A DNA stretch of 64,000 nucleotides from Carnegiea gigantea (taxonomy: Eukaryota; Streptophyta; Magnoliopsida; Caryophyllales; Cactaceae), in NCBI GenBank assembly GCA_029747015.1, contig JAKOGI010000183.1, positions 436,501 to 500,500 of the forward strand, read 5' to 3'. The position numbers and the translations under genes are program-made. The notes beneath the pieces were generated by a model. That model was given only the letters and a program-made list of their open reading frames with translations. It had not been told where the DNA came from and made no database searches. Positions 47,241-57,794 of this stretch are shown piece by piece; positions within the stretch are counted from its first letter, which is position 1, and each line of letters starts with the position of its first letter.

Positions 47241-50200
47241 TCACCTGTTCTGCACAGGGCCATGATCAACCGTAGTCCGCAGACAATATATAACCCTACC
47301 AATTATGTCTGACATATGAACTGGGCCAAAGGTTCGGCTGTCCTTGGCTTCCTGCTTTTTTTTTTTTTTTTTGGGGGGGGGGGGGGATCATTGTTAGATT
47401 GATGAAAGTCCAGCCATGGATAAAAATGTCAATAACAAGCACCCAATTGATTACGCAAGCATAGAGACTGGCGGTACCTTTGGTTTCAAAGCTTCATTGT
47501 CAGAAAGAACCCAGCATTCATCCTTTTCAAGAACAAAAGGCTCCTCTTTTTCATCCTTGGAGACCATTTCATAGCCTTCAACTGCTGCCAGTCTTCTGAC
47601 AAGAAGATCATCCGGCTTCTCAGGGTCCTTCAGGACCACAACATCTCCGACAAAGACACGACTGTCATGGCCATATATGCAGTGAGAGTCGTATCGTAAA
47701 TCCTAAGGTTGTTTCTCTTCTGTCTTTTGACAGCATACATTTTTTTTTAATTGGAAACTGTACGTGATGACATAATATTATCAAGTGAAACTTGGGCGAG
47801 GAATGCTTCAAGCTGTAACTTGGGTCAAAAACAGCTTAAATCACCACCACCATTAATGGATCCCATTGAAGGAGGTGATTAGGGAGAGGGATGAAAATTA
47901 ATGGGGCACCAACTCTTTCCAGCCAAGACTAGCGGAGAAGCTGACAACTCGATATCCTAAGTAGAATTTCATTGAGGTGACTCGCAATCTCCCACCTCTC
48001 CATGGTAGATAATAAGAAGCAGGGAAGCCAAGGAATTTCAGCGCATTACAGCAAATGATATGATCAAACTATCGGTCATTAATGGTCAAAAAAATACCTT
48101 CACTTAAACTACAGTTTTGCGGAGTTGTGGTAAATTGACAAGTATCTAACGATATGAGACATTCAGCTCAAAAGCCCAAAGGAATGTCAAATATAGCTTC
48201 CTGATGTAAATTATTTAGAAGCATCAGAGGAGGAGCATTGGCATGATTTAACAATTTAAAAATTGTGGCACCGCACAGGTTCACCGCACTTATTAGGTAT
48301 ATGGACAAGATATATAAGAGTTAAGGCATAAGCAGGCACGAGTAAGAAACAATGTAGAGTCGTAGACTATGGTCAAACATAAAGTTGCTGTCTAGGAAGT
48401 ACAGACAGTAAAATATACATGAGAATTCCAGCGATAACACAAGACTCATGAATCTTTATCAACGAAAGCGATAGGCCATATCATTAGAGTATTTTGTGCC
48501 CTCACCTGCACTGACAAGAGGGATGAACTTCAAATATGCTACCAAGTCAAGGACTTGCTTTCCCTAAAATATCAAGGTAGTGAAGACGAGACACCAAAAT
48601 ACAAGAGCACTTGTCCAATACCATGACAAAGCATCACTTATTCAATTACATTGCAATTTCTAGACAGAGATTGCAATTTAGCGATAAGAAGTTATCACTG
48701 ACAGTAAAATAAGAGCTTCAGTGCACAGCTACCATCTACAAATAGTTTTGATGTGAACAATATAAAGCCATCTATTTCCAACCTCCTGTTCTTACTCTTT
48801 GGATTTTTTTATTTTATTTTATTTTTTTGACGTGGGGTGCAGGGTTCTCTTACTACTTGACATCAGTGAACTATAAAGTGTCATTGGGGAAAGAAATGCC
48901 GGTTCATGAAGTAGAACAAACACAATTTTAGCAGCCACCACTGCTCCAGCTAAGGAAAATGAAAATAGCAAGTCAATCATTTTAGAAGCAGGTTGATGAA
49001 GCTAAAACTGGAAATCAAAGAGATGGAGAGATCTTGGATGGTAGTTTTAGTACCGGTGGACCTCTTGCATGATCAAAGACGATTCACAAACAATTGAAGC
49101 AGTTGGAACCAAAATTAGAAATGGACACTCCAAAAGACCTTGTGCAATGGGAAAATTTAGAATGAACCCAAGTGTTGCGATAAAAGGATAAAAGAAAGGC
49201 TCCTGCAACAGTACACAGAAGCTTCAGCCAGTTTAAGGCTACAGAAAGTCAAGTACATTGTTTTCCCCTGGTGAATAGTACATGATCTAATATAATTTTG
49301 TAAATCAGGCCCAGCCCACAGCTAGATTATAATGCCTTAAAAAAAAAAAAAAAAAAGACTTTGCATCAACTATGGAGAAGAACAATCCAATTTAGCCCAT
49401 TATTTCGAATATGACATTTATAATGAAGACCTTTTATCAACACATCAGTTATTTTAGTCAACACAGCTCTGAGAATGGAAATAAGAGTATTACCAAAGTG
49501 ATAAAGAGGAAGAGACCTAAGATAAGCCAGGAAAAGAAAGGGACATTAAGTCAAGAAGAGAAGCCAAACAAATAGAAAATGCTAAGCAAAACCTATACTT
49601 CTTGAACAACCCACAGAACATCAGAAATTCTTATCAACAAAGAGACATCACTGCAAGTTTGTAATTTTGCAATTAGACCTTGACAGCTTAAAGAGGGGGC
49701 TATGATGCTTTTCAGATGCTACAAGAAGAAGATAGTCATTTGAGTTCTTGAGATGAAGAAAAACAGGCAAACAAGAAGTAAATGTAGCAAGTAGTTTCTG
49801 TGCACTCTGGATGCAAACACAAGTTATCCAAGCAAGGTCGCAATCCTATGGAAGCACAACAATTGTCATCAATCGGCTTCTTCTTAAGGCTCCTACTCAT
49901 GTTAGTCTGTTGTGAATAACTGAGTATGGTCATTCCACATTCCTTCTATGAGATTTGTTAGCAGAATTCAAAGTTCAGTTACACTTAGAGCACAGTCATC
50001 CTCACAGTTGACAACAAGGAAAGTGGAAATCTCTGTGTCACTTAAAGAGTACACAGAATGCAAGCCTTCTGAAGGAAGCTTAAACATATAAAATCTATCC
50101 TTACTTGGAACTTGGAATCATAAATCCCCATTTTGAGATAAATAAATAAATCAAGCTTCATCATCACAGGTGCTGAACAAGCTTACAAAGCGTGTTTGAA

Positions 50201-51805
50201 GAAACAGAAGATAGGGCTTTCACAAAAAAACAGTAGAAAAGTAGCACGATTCATAAGCAGTGAAATTTGTAGCTTTTGTTATTGTTTGTGGTTGGGGGCT
50301 GTCTGAGGGTTGTCAACAACTGGTAGAGCAAGGGTTATCAACAATGGCAGCTATGCAAACCAAATAAATGGTACTTCAACAAATTTCATGTAGCAGGACA
50401 TGAAGGTACAATCAATACGTTGGTATGATCCCCACTAACTTTAAGAAGGATGAAAAAACATTTTTACAGACTTACGTTGGGTCTGGAACTGGTATTTTCC
50501 GAACTAGAAGTGTTCCACCCTGGGATCCTATAGTTGGAGCCATTTCTTCTCCTTTGATCCAATGCAAAAAGGTCATCTTTCCTTGAAGTAGGTTTTTCCA
50601 TACTACGTCACCCACTTCTCCCTGACTTATCTTGCCCCCTTTATAGCACTACAAACATATTAAATACCCAAATCAGGAAAGTTAGTAAAAGAGCAGTTCA
50701 CACTATTAACGGTGAGGGCACAGAATAGTAAAGACAGAAACAACAATTACAACTATAGAAAGGCACATATATGCATTACTTCTTATAGAACAGCTTCAAA
50801 ATCATAGTGGCTTGATACATAAATGTCTTCAAGGAAAAAGGGAACATTCCTCCTAAGAAGCCTAGCACATAAAATTGCTCATTAGTGTTATTTTGTGACA
50901 TGCAGTGTAAACAAAAGATGAATTCCAGCTAGTCACAAGTACACTTTTCGGAAGACCAGCAATAAAACACCGCCAACCAAGTGCACACATTCATGAAGCC
51001 ATCAACCCAGGTTCCACCTAAGCGTGAGTACGAATTTTCACACTCTCACACCAACAAGCAAAAAGGCTACCCCTGTGAAGGAAGGGAGTAATAGCCTTAT
51101 TATCCCAAATTTGGAGATAAATTTCAAAGTACCTACTCCTTTAGTACATTGATATGCTATACCCAGAATCTGAAATCTTTCAAGGATGATTTTTCCATAC
51201 TTTCTTTTTCCCCTGCCAAGTTGATGGGAAAATTCTAGGAAATAATGCCTATTCTAGCTAACACTGATCTCGAGAGGAATAGATAGATTGCACCTTTGCC
51301 CACATCAACAGAAACAACCTCAACCAAACAATAGATCACCAAAATAGAACTCTGACCTACACAATTTTATCCCCCTTCTAAAGCCAAAGGTATGAATCTT
51401 TGGCAATATTGATACGAGAAGAACCAACCCACAAAGCCCAGGTTCCACTAAACCCTAAAACCCCCAAATATCATCAGGGCAAAACAAAATGACAAGCAAG
51501 AATGTCAAAATAAGAGCGAAGAAGATCACAAAAACAAGAGGCAAACACATTATACAACCCAGCCTTACATCCTAAATTCTCAATCCAAGACAAACCCATT
51601 ACTCACAAACAAAAATGACACGAACCCAGAAGCTAATCATGGACTATTTTCACAAACAAATCAATAAAATCAACAAATTGAGGTTCAAGATGGGATTTGG
51701 GGAAATAAAATCAAGAAAGAGAGAGATGGGCACCTTCCAGCTGGCTGCCAAAGAGTATTCGAACTTATGGGCAACATAGCGAAACCATGTCGATAGAGAA
51801 ACCAT
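47241..51805 (-). CDS. Peptidase S26-fold (signal peptidase I/IMP-like) protein lacking catalytic residues
   Basis: Four exons on the minus strand: 51734-51805, 50476-50648, 47478-47661 and 47241-47351. They give 540 nt, encoding 179 residues, with GT/AG borders (donor AAC|GTAAGT, acceptor GACAG|TCGT) and stop TGA 47241-47243. The protein begins MVSLSTWFRYVAHKFEYSLAASWK. The S26 boxes follow in order: GEEMAPTIG (57-65) in place of GxSMxPT, then GDVVVLKDP and LVRRLAAVEG (102-111) in place of the YxKRxxGLPG box, and finally DSRTFGPV (147-154). The nucleophile Ser is Glu59 and the general-base Lys is Arg104, so the protein is probably not a working peptidase. It resembles, from memory, Arabidopsis At1g06200 (S24/S26 family). 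Mitochondrial or plastid membrane association is plausible from the family but not shown. Intron 2 is about 2.8 kb. Confidence 0.88.
47356..47386. repeat. T17-G14 composite homopolymer at a 3' splice site
   Basis: On the coding (minus) strand this reads C14 then A17 directly before GCAG|GAAGCC, the last acceptor of the S26-like gene. The usual pyrimidine tract next to the acceptor is therefore replaced by an A run. Confidence 0.85.
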
Positions 51806-52234
51806 GGCCAGAAATCTGAGCCTTTTGTGTGTCTCTCTCTAATTCTAACAGCTTCTTCTTGTTGAGTGAATCCAATTATGGTGAAATGGGTGCCATATTC
51901 ATGTCTGATATTACCTTGTATTCCTTTTCCTATAACGTTTCTCGCAAATTTCCAGTGCTAATTACTTTCCACAGTGATCGTGATGGGATTCTGGTTCTCT
52001 CAATGGTTCATCAGCTTAATATGGGCTGTTGTGTAATGCCATCTGTGTTAAGTGTCAGACTTGTTTTATTGGGCCTATTGTCTGCCACAATTTAGGCCAG
52101 CCCGTCCAAAGAATCAGTTCAACTGTGTTCCTTTTTAAAAATTTAACCAAAATGCCACATTTGATATTCTCGAAATCCCCCCTCCAAAAAAAAAGATGTC
52201 TGACATACCTAGAGTCATTATTATACCAACATAA

Positions 52235-52396
52235 GTTAGCTCAAGTAGTTTGACATTTATTTTTCTTAAATAAGGTATTGGGTTTGAGTCTTATGAATGG
52301 AGAAAATCTATAATGGGAGAGCTCTACCCGTTATTAGGTCAACAATAGCTCGACTTCACTGAAACGGAGGGTTCAAGACCAAAAAGAAAAAAAAGG
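52235..52396 (+). mobile_element. SINE-like sequence with pol III box pair (tentative)
   Basis: GTTAGCTCAAGTAGTTTG resembles a tRNA A box, and GGGTTTGAGTCTT about 45 bp later a B box. The stretch ends in an A-rich tail (ACCAAAAAGAAAAAAAAGG). No target duplication was found. Confidence 0.4.
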
Positions 52397-53377
52397 CTCA
52401 TTGTTGTAAAACTATTTAAATAAAAACGAAACATATTGGAATTGCATTTATAAATGTGTTATTTGATGATGTGGTAGGCCCTTTGACAAACAGTTTACTA
52501 GGAAGATAGATGGTTAAGCAAACGGTAAAATTTGCATCCTAGGTGGTGAAGATAGAGATATTTTGTAAAATTGTGTGATTTGATTATGTGTCCCATGAAC
52601 CCAACTAGTTGAACAAAATGGCAAGGCACTGGTTAAAGTTCCTCTTATTCAAGATCCCCCAACACATTTACGTAGCTGCATGTAACACAAAAATGTTGAA
52701 AATTCACAAATTATTTTTATTATTTAATCATTGAACAAGGAGTCGTGCACAAAAAAATGCAAAATTTTAAGTGACTCTATCTCATGGTGAATTACTGCAA
52801 GATAATATATAATTGTAATCTGTAGCCAATTGTGTCATATTTTTATGAATAAGATACGAGTTTATGTCTGACATTCATCAGTGATTATAAGCATTGGCTA
52901 AATTTCAAATACAAATATGATAGCATGTATCACAGTCACAAAAAATGTCTATGCTACCATGAACACCCAAAAAAAAGAGAGAGAACCAATTACATTGCTT
53001 GCGCTTTATGAATTTCAACTGTTAAAATTAGTATTAAGCAGTAAGCACGGTTAATTATAGTAGTAAACAATTAACAATTAGAATTAATAAGAAATGATTA
53101 TAACTTAGGTGCAATAAAAAATAGTACGCAACTATAAATACGTGCAAAAGAGCTGTAAGGATTATTTCTAGTAGTAATACGAAATAATAGTAAGTAGTTA
53201 CAGATAGTAAGAAATAATATGATCACAGGAACTCGTACTCATTTACGATCTCCTTATATGGTATGATAAATTGTTTACAAGAAGTAAAATTCGTAGTAAC
53301 CACAGTGTTTGTGATTTACGTTTATATTCTTGAATGTTTGTAGAATCCCACTTTTATTGTCTCAACTCTACTAACTA

Positions 53378-53596
53378 GAGTTGGAAAAGTCTGACGCGAC
53401 ATGATAACCTGATCCAAACCCGACTTAAAGTTACTGAGAGAAATCTGAACCCGAGTCCGACACAAATCGAACTGATTTTGACATGAAATCGACACGATTT
53501 GATCGTTTTGCTTGAAAATATGTTATTTTTAAAATTTTGAATAGATCTAAACCATTTACAAAGGTGACATACCCGAATCGGCCCGTTATTCAACTC
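53378..53596. mobile_element. Short inverted-repeat element, hAT-like MITE candidate
   Basis: Left end GAGTTGGAAAAG, right end inverted GAGTTGAATAAC. The interior is rich in CCGAC/GACACGA words (CCTGATCCAAACCCGAC, GACATACCCGAATCGGCCCG), as in other plant hAT-like non-autonomous elements. About 219 bp, no coding capacity. Confidence 0.5.
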
Positions 53597-54059
53597 TACT
53601 GTTGACTCTACTTAATAGAAGTTAATAATTATCTAACAAATACAAGTATTTTAAAACACCATTAAAAGATCCAAGTGTCAGCATTCACGAGCATCACTTG
53701 AACCACAAGGTTGAGATCTTCTTCTAATCTATCTATAGAAATTGGATCAACAGACAAGACAACAGAATATAATAGACCTCCCACTACTAATAAATTAAAC
53801 AAAATCCCTAATAAAATACTAATCAACTTTCAACCTAAGATCCGGATTACCACTAACACAGAAAGGATCCAACTTTTTCCCTCTTTGTTATCCATATAAT
53901 TATATCTAATTCAGTTTTTCCCCATAGATGATGATGAAATCAAGAGCTATATTGTAAATCCTCATTAGCCCTCTAGCCCTAAAAACAAAAACCCAAATTA
54001 ATTCAAGAATATTCGCTCAAATTATAAATTTTATTTCTTCACGTTACACTCTCCGATCA

Positions 54060-54068
54060 TATATAAAA
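54060..54068 (+). promoter_or_regulatory. TATA box of the DUF3511 gene
   Basis: TATATAAAA lies 117 bp upstream of the ATG and is followed by a CT-rich initiator region (CTTTCTCTCTCTCC), a usual plant core-promoter arrangement. Confidence 0.7.
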
Positions 54069-54184
54069 GCCCACATCGAAATCCCTCATACCCACTTTCT
54101 CTCTCTCCAATCTCCGATCAAATTCGTTGTTACTAAGTTGGTGTATTGATAAATCGGCGGCGACTCGGCGGAGAATCGGCGGAG

Positions 54185-54421
54185 ATGGGGGACAGTCACC
54201 GGTTCGAGAATCGGCGGGCGGTGGTGACGAGTGGGCGGATCCATACGGAGGCGACCCGACCCGCGAAGAAGTGGGTCGGGATGAGTGACCCGGAAATAAA
54301 GCGGAAGAAACGGATCGTCAAGTATAAGGTGTACGCAGTTGAAGGCAAGGTCAAGGCCTCATTTCAAAAGGGGATCCGATGGATTAAGAACAAGGTATCG
54401 GAGCTTGTTCATGGGTACTGA
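54185..54421 (+). CDS. DUF3511-family small basic protein
   Basis: A single-exon frame of 78 residues from ATG 54185 (AGATGGGGGA context) to TGA 54419-54421. The frame is open 5' of this ATG but has no other Met, so this start is chosen. The DUF3511 core runs to the end: KKWVGMSDPEIKRKKRIVKYKVYAVEGKVKASFQKGIRWIKNKVSELVHGY (shown here only as landmarks: W30, DPE 35-37, KRKKR 39-43, YAVEGK 50-55, RWIK 65-68). The family is plant-specific, short and basic, and has no established function. A few members have been linked to stress or organ-size phenotypes, which does not settle the role here. A good TATA box precedes it. A solo LTR begins 128 bp after the stop, probably inside or just after the 3' UTR. 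Confidence 0.92.
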   Translation: MGDSHRFENRRAVVTSGRIHTEATRPAKKWVGMSDPEIKRKKRIVKYKVYAVEGKVKASFQKGIRWIKNKVSELVHGY

Positions 54422-54548
54422 TTAACTAAGGGATTAGCTAAAGTGAGAAATTAATTAATCTTTGCATGGGATTTCTGTTTTATAGTGACATGGTAAGTCT
54501 TGTAATCTTTTGTTTTTTGTTTTTTTTGATGATGATAATTATTTTTCT

Positions 54549-57500
54549 TGCAACGCCCCGCCCGAAGGCGCATCCGCATCAGCGCCATAAATGTTTGATT
54601 AAGAACACCCACAAGGCTATCTAAACTTCTTAACTATAATTAACCTTTTAATAGGTGGCAACAGCGGAAGCTCTTATCGAACTCTAGTTAGAGTTCGGGA
54701 AGGTCAATCAAAGACATGCATTACATACATACTTAAACCGAATCCATAATGTTCTTGTACATATGTAATCCCAAAAATACATTCAGAATTGTATTCATTA
54801 AACATAATCCATAACATAAACATACAATAAGGCCTGCATTTCCAACTATGTTCTTCAAAAATATTTCACAGCTAGATAGCTATCTTAATGCTTTTGTAGT
54901 TCCATTTTGCTTCCAAAACCTGCAAAATGCTGAGGTCATGACTCCCCGAGCCTAGTGAATACTCATTACCTTCCTCGTTGTTACACTTTACACATTAATC
55001 GATTAACACATAATCACACAGTCTACATATCTTATAACATATACACAAAACATATCATATAATATATAGAGGGCGGTAAGAGAACATGTTTATGGTCCAT
55101 AAATTGAAATAAACTCATATCTTTCATCTCCAATATATTCCCGAACTTCACAAACACACACATATTTGCTATGAGGTAGGCAATTAGACTAACTTAGTCG
55201 TACTTGTCCCATACCAGGTACGGTTGAAAGACTCTTATTTTCACTTAAGTCCCTGAACAAACTCTGCTATTAATCTATTTACTAAACTAACCATGGTTGT
55301 CCCATACCAACCATGTTCTTTGGGTTTCTAATCCTCATTGAAGTCCAAAAAAAAGTAAAGTCTGCTAAATCATACTAATGGCCAGCCCATAACCATACTT
55401 AACGCATACATAAAACACATTCTATTCAAAAGTTCACATACATACTTTAAACACATAATATATTTCTTTAAACATATTTATCGATCATACATATGGTTCA
55501 AATCGATCACAATTTCATAAATATCCTGAATGATTATTCAAATCTAAAACCAAATCCAAATCCAAACCAAAACCAATTTCATATCATATCCAAAGTCTAA
55601 ATCCAAACCAAAAACAATTTCATAACATATCCAAAGTCCAAATTCAATATCAAAACTAATTTCATGACATATCATTCGAAATCCAATGCCAATACCAATT
55701 TCACAATATATCACATATTATTGACTAAATGCAAGCTATTTTATTTTAGGAAAAATCAACTCATGACTCACATAAAGAACCATCACAACACAAGGGTGAT
55801 AAACACATCCTGGTGGCCCAACTACGACTCATTCATATAGTACCAATCGATGGTGGACCAGTCGCAACTCATTCATATCGTGCCAACCAGGCACCCAACG
55901 CTCTAAAGTACATAGATGTCCTCAAATCACAAACTGATGAGTCATATTCACATCCTGAAGTACCAGGGACCCATACAGCTCCCACATAACACAAACTAAA
56001 TAGTCAATTGACAGACTGGGTAGTGCTCACTCAAGGTACAAACCAATGATTCACATAGCTCTAAGCACAAGGACAACTATTTCTATGGCCATAGCTCTAG
56101 AACGCTCCTTAATAGTTTCAGTCAAGATATGAAGCTTTTTCCCCAAAAATATAACTTATTATATTCAAAGAAACTTTTATTAACGTTATATACCAAAATA
56201 TACCCAAGACATAATCCAACTTCAAAATAGTTTTTACAAACTTTCTATAATTCATCACACAATTGAAATATATAGGAAGCTCAACAATGGCCTTTCCATA
56301 TCCAATTTACAGATTAAACATACAAATAATCCATAATTATACTAAATAAGATAGTTTAGTTCAAAAATTCATAACTCAAATAATACACATCCAATCTTCA
56401 CAAAATTTTGCACGAAGTTGAAAAATAATATATGGATTCTAGCATAAAATTTCAAGAGTTTTCTCCAGGTCAGTAACTCCCAGGAATTCAAATAGTAAAC
56501 TGAAATTATCAAAAATCTGGGAATCAAGCTCAAAAATTCACAACTTATAGCATACACAACTAAAATATATGAAAATTTACAAGAAATCACCAAATATTAT
56601 GAGAAATCTACAAAAATATTTTTATAATTTTTCTCCAAGCAAATCTTTAGAACAAATTAAAATAGTAACTGAAACTATACACCAAAATAGGGCAGTTTTA
56701 ATCAAAAATTCATAACTCGTAAAATAAACATGCAAAATTCATGAAAATTTACCATAAATCTCCAAATAACATTCATATTCCACAATTAAATTTTCACAAG
56801 TTTTCTTCAACCCAATGATTCACAGTAATGCAAACATCATTTGAATTTTCACATAACATAACAGGGAAGTTTCAATCAAAAATTTATAACTTCGAAACCA
56901 CATATCAAAAATTCACAAACATTTATAGGAAATTTTCCAATATCATGGTACACCTACATTAAAAATTTTAGGAATTTTTACTAACCCAATAATTCACAAA
57001 AAATCAAATAGTGGCAGAATGTGTGCAAAATCTGAAAATTCAACCTCTATTTTTCTACTTTCTTGTTGATCTAATATAAGTAATCAATCTAAAAAAATCC
57101 TCAGTTTAGCATGTATTTGGATGAATTCATGACATAACCATTAATTCACAACAGTCACATAATCCTAAAATCACAAATCACCATGAAAATTTTGATTGTG
57201 GGTTTCTAACAATTGAATTTAGGGTTCTAATATACTAAAATTTAAAACATCAAATTTATAGCTTCAATTCTCAATTGATTTCTCAATTTCAAGCATAAAT
57301 AATCAAATTCATCTTGTTCTAATCAATTTTAGATTGAGGAAAATAAGAATTACTCACTTTGAATCGATTTCAAAATCAAAATTTAATTCTCCTTTTCATT
57401 CTTCTCCTTCTTCTTCTTCTTCTTCTTCTCCTTCTTCTTCCCTCTCTATGCATGGGGTGTGTGTTGGACAGGGAAACAGAGAACCCCCAAAAAATCACGT

Positions 57501-57590
57501 AAATTAAAAAAAAATCCTCCTCCCCCTTCTTTTGTTTTATTTTTCCCTCTTTTTTTTGCATCAAGCCTCTTTTTTTGACTTTTCCTTCCA

Positions 57591-57622
<32 letters not shown>

Positions 57623-57789
57623 TGCAGATACTACTAAATAAGTAACATCTCCTAATCACTCCCAACAACATAATAATAACAATAACGTATAACACACACA
57701 TGTGTCTAAAATAAAATGCGTACAATATACACATAATTTACATATTGCACATAATTTAAACTAAGTAACAACAATTTCGGAGCGTTACA
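54549..57789 (-). mobile_element. Solo LTR, probably Ty3/gypsy chromovirus (Tekay-like)
   Basis: A 3241-bp block has ends TGCAACGCCCCG and CGGAGCGTTACA. These form the TG...CA border and short inverted termini of an LTR, and the block is flanked by a perfect 5-bp target duplication TTTCT (54544-54548 and 57790-57794). The interior has no open frame resembling gag or pol, no primer-binding site and no second LTR, as expected after LTR-LTR recombination. Termini of the type TGTAACG(C)CCCG and a length of about 3 kb fit Tekay/Del chromovirus LTRs. Minus orientation is inferred because TGTAACGCTCCGAAATT looks like a 5' LTR end. The interior includes quasi-tandem AAATCCAAACCAAAACCAA words (about 55540-55690) and TTC-rich and T23 tracts at 57390-57625. 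Confidence 0.85.
57398..57441. repeat. (TTC)n-rich triplet tract within the solo LTR
   Basis: An imperfect CTT/TTC run of about 44 bp. A T23 homopolymer follows at about 57599-57623. Confidence 0.85.
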
Positions 57790-57794
57790 TTTCT

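Larger units (their letters stand above)
51806..54184. other. Divergent upstream region, S26-like gene and DUF3511 gene
   Basis: About 2.4 kb between two divergently transcribed genes. It contains a SINE-like candidate (52235-52396), an inverted-repeat element (53378-53596) and the DUF3511 TATA box (54060-54068). The rest is AT-rich without recognised features. Confidence 0.6.

Noticed and set aside
54146..54184. Upstream non-ATG start for the DUF3511 protein
   Set aside because: It begins at TTG; the first ATG at 54185 gives a normal-length family member.
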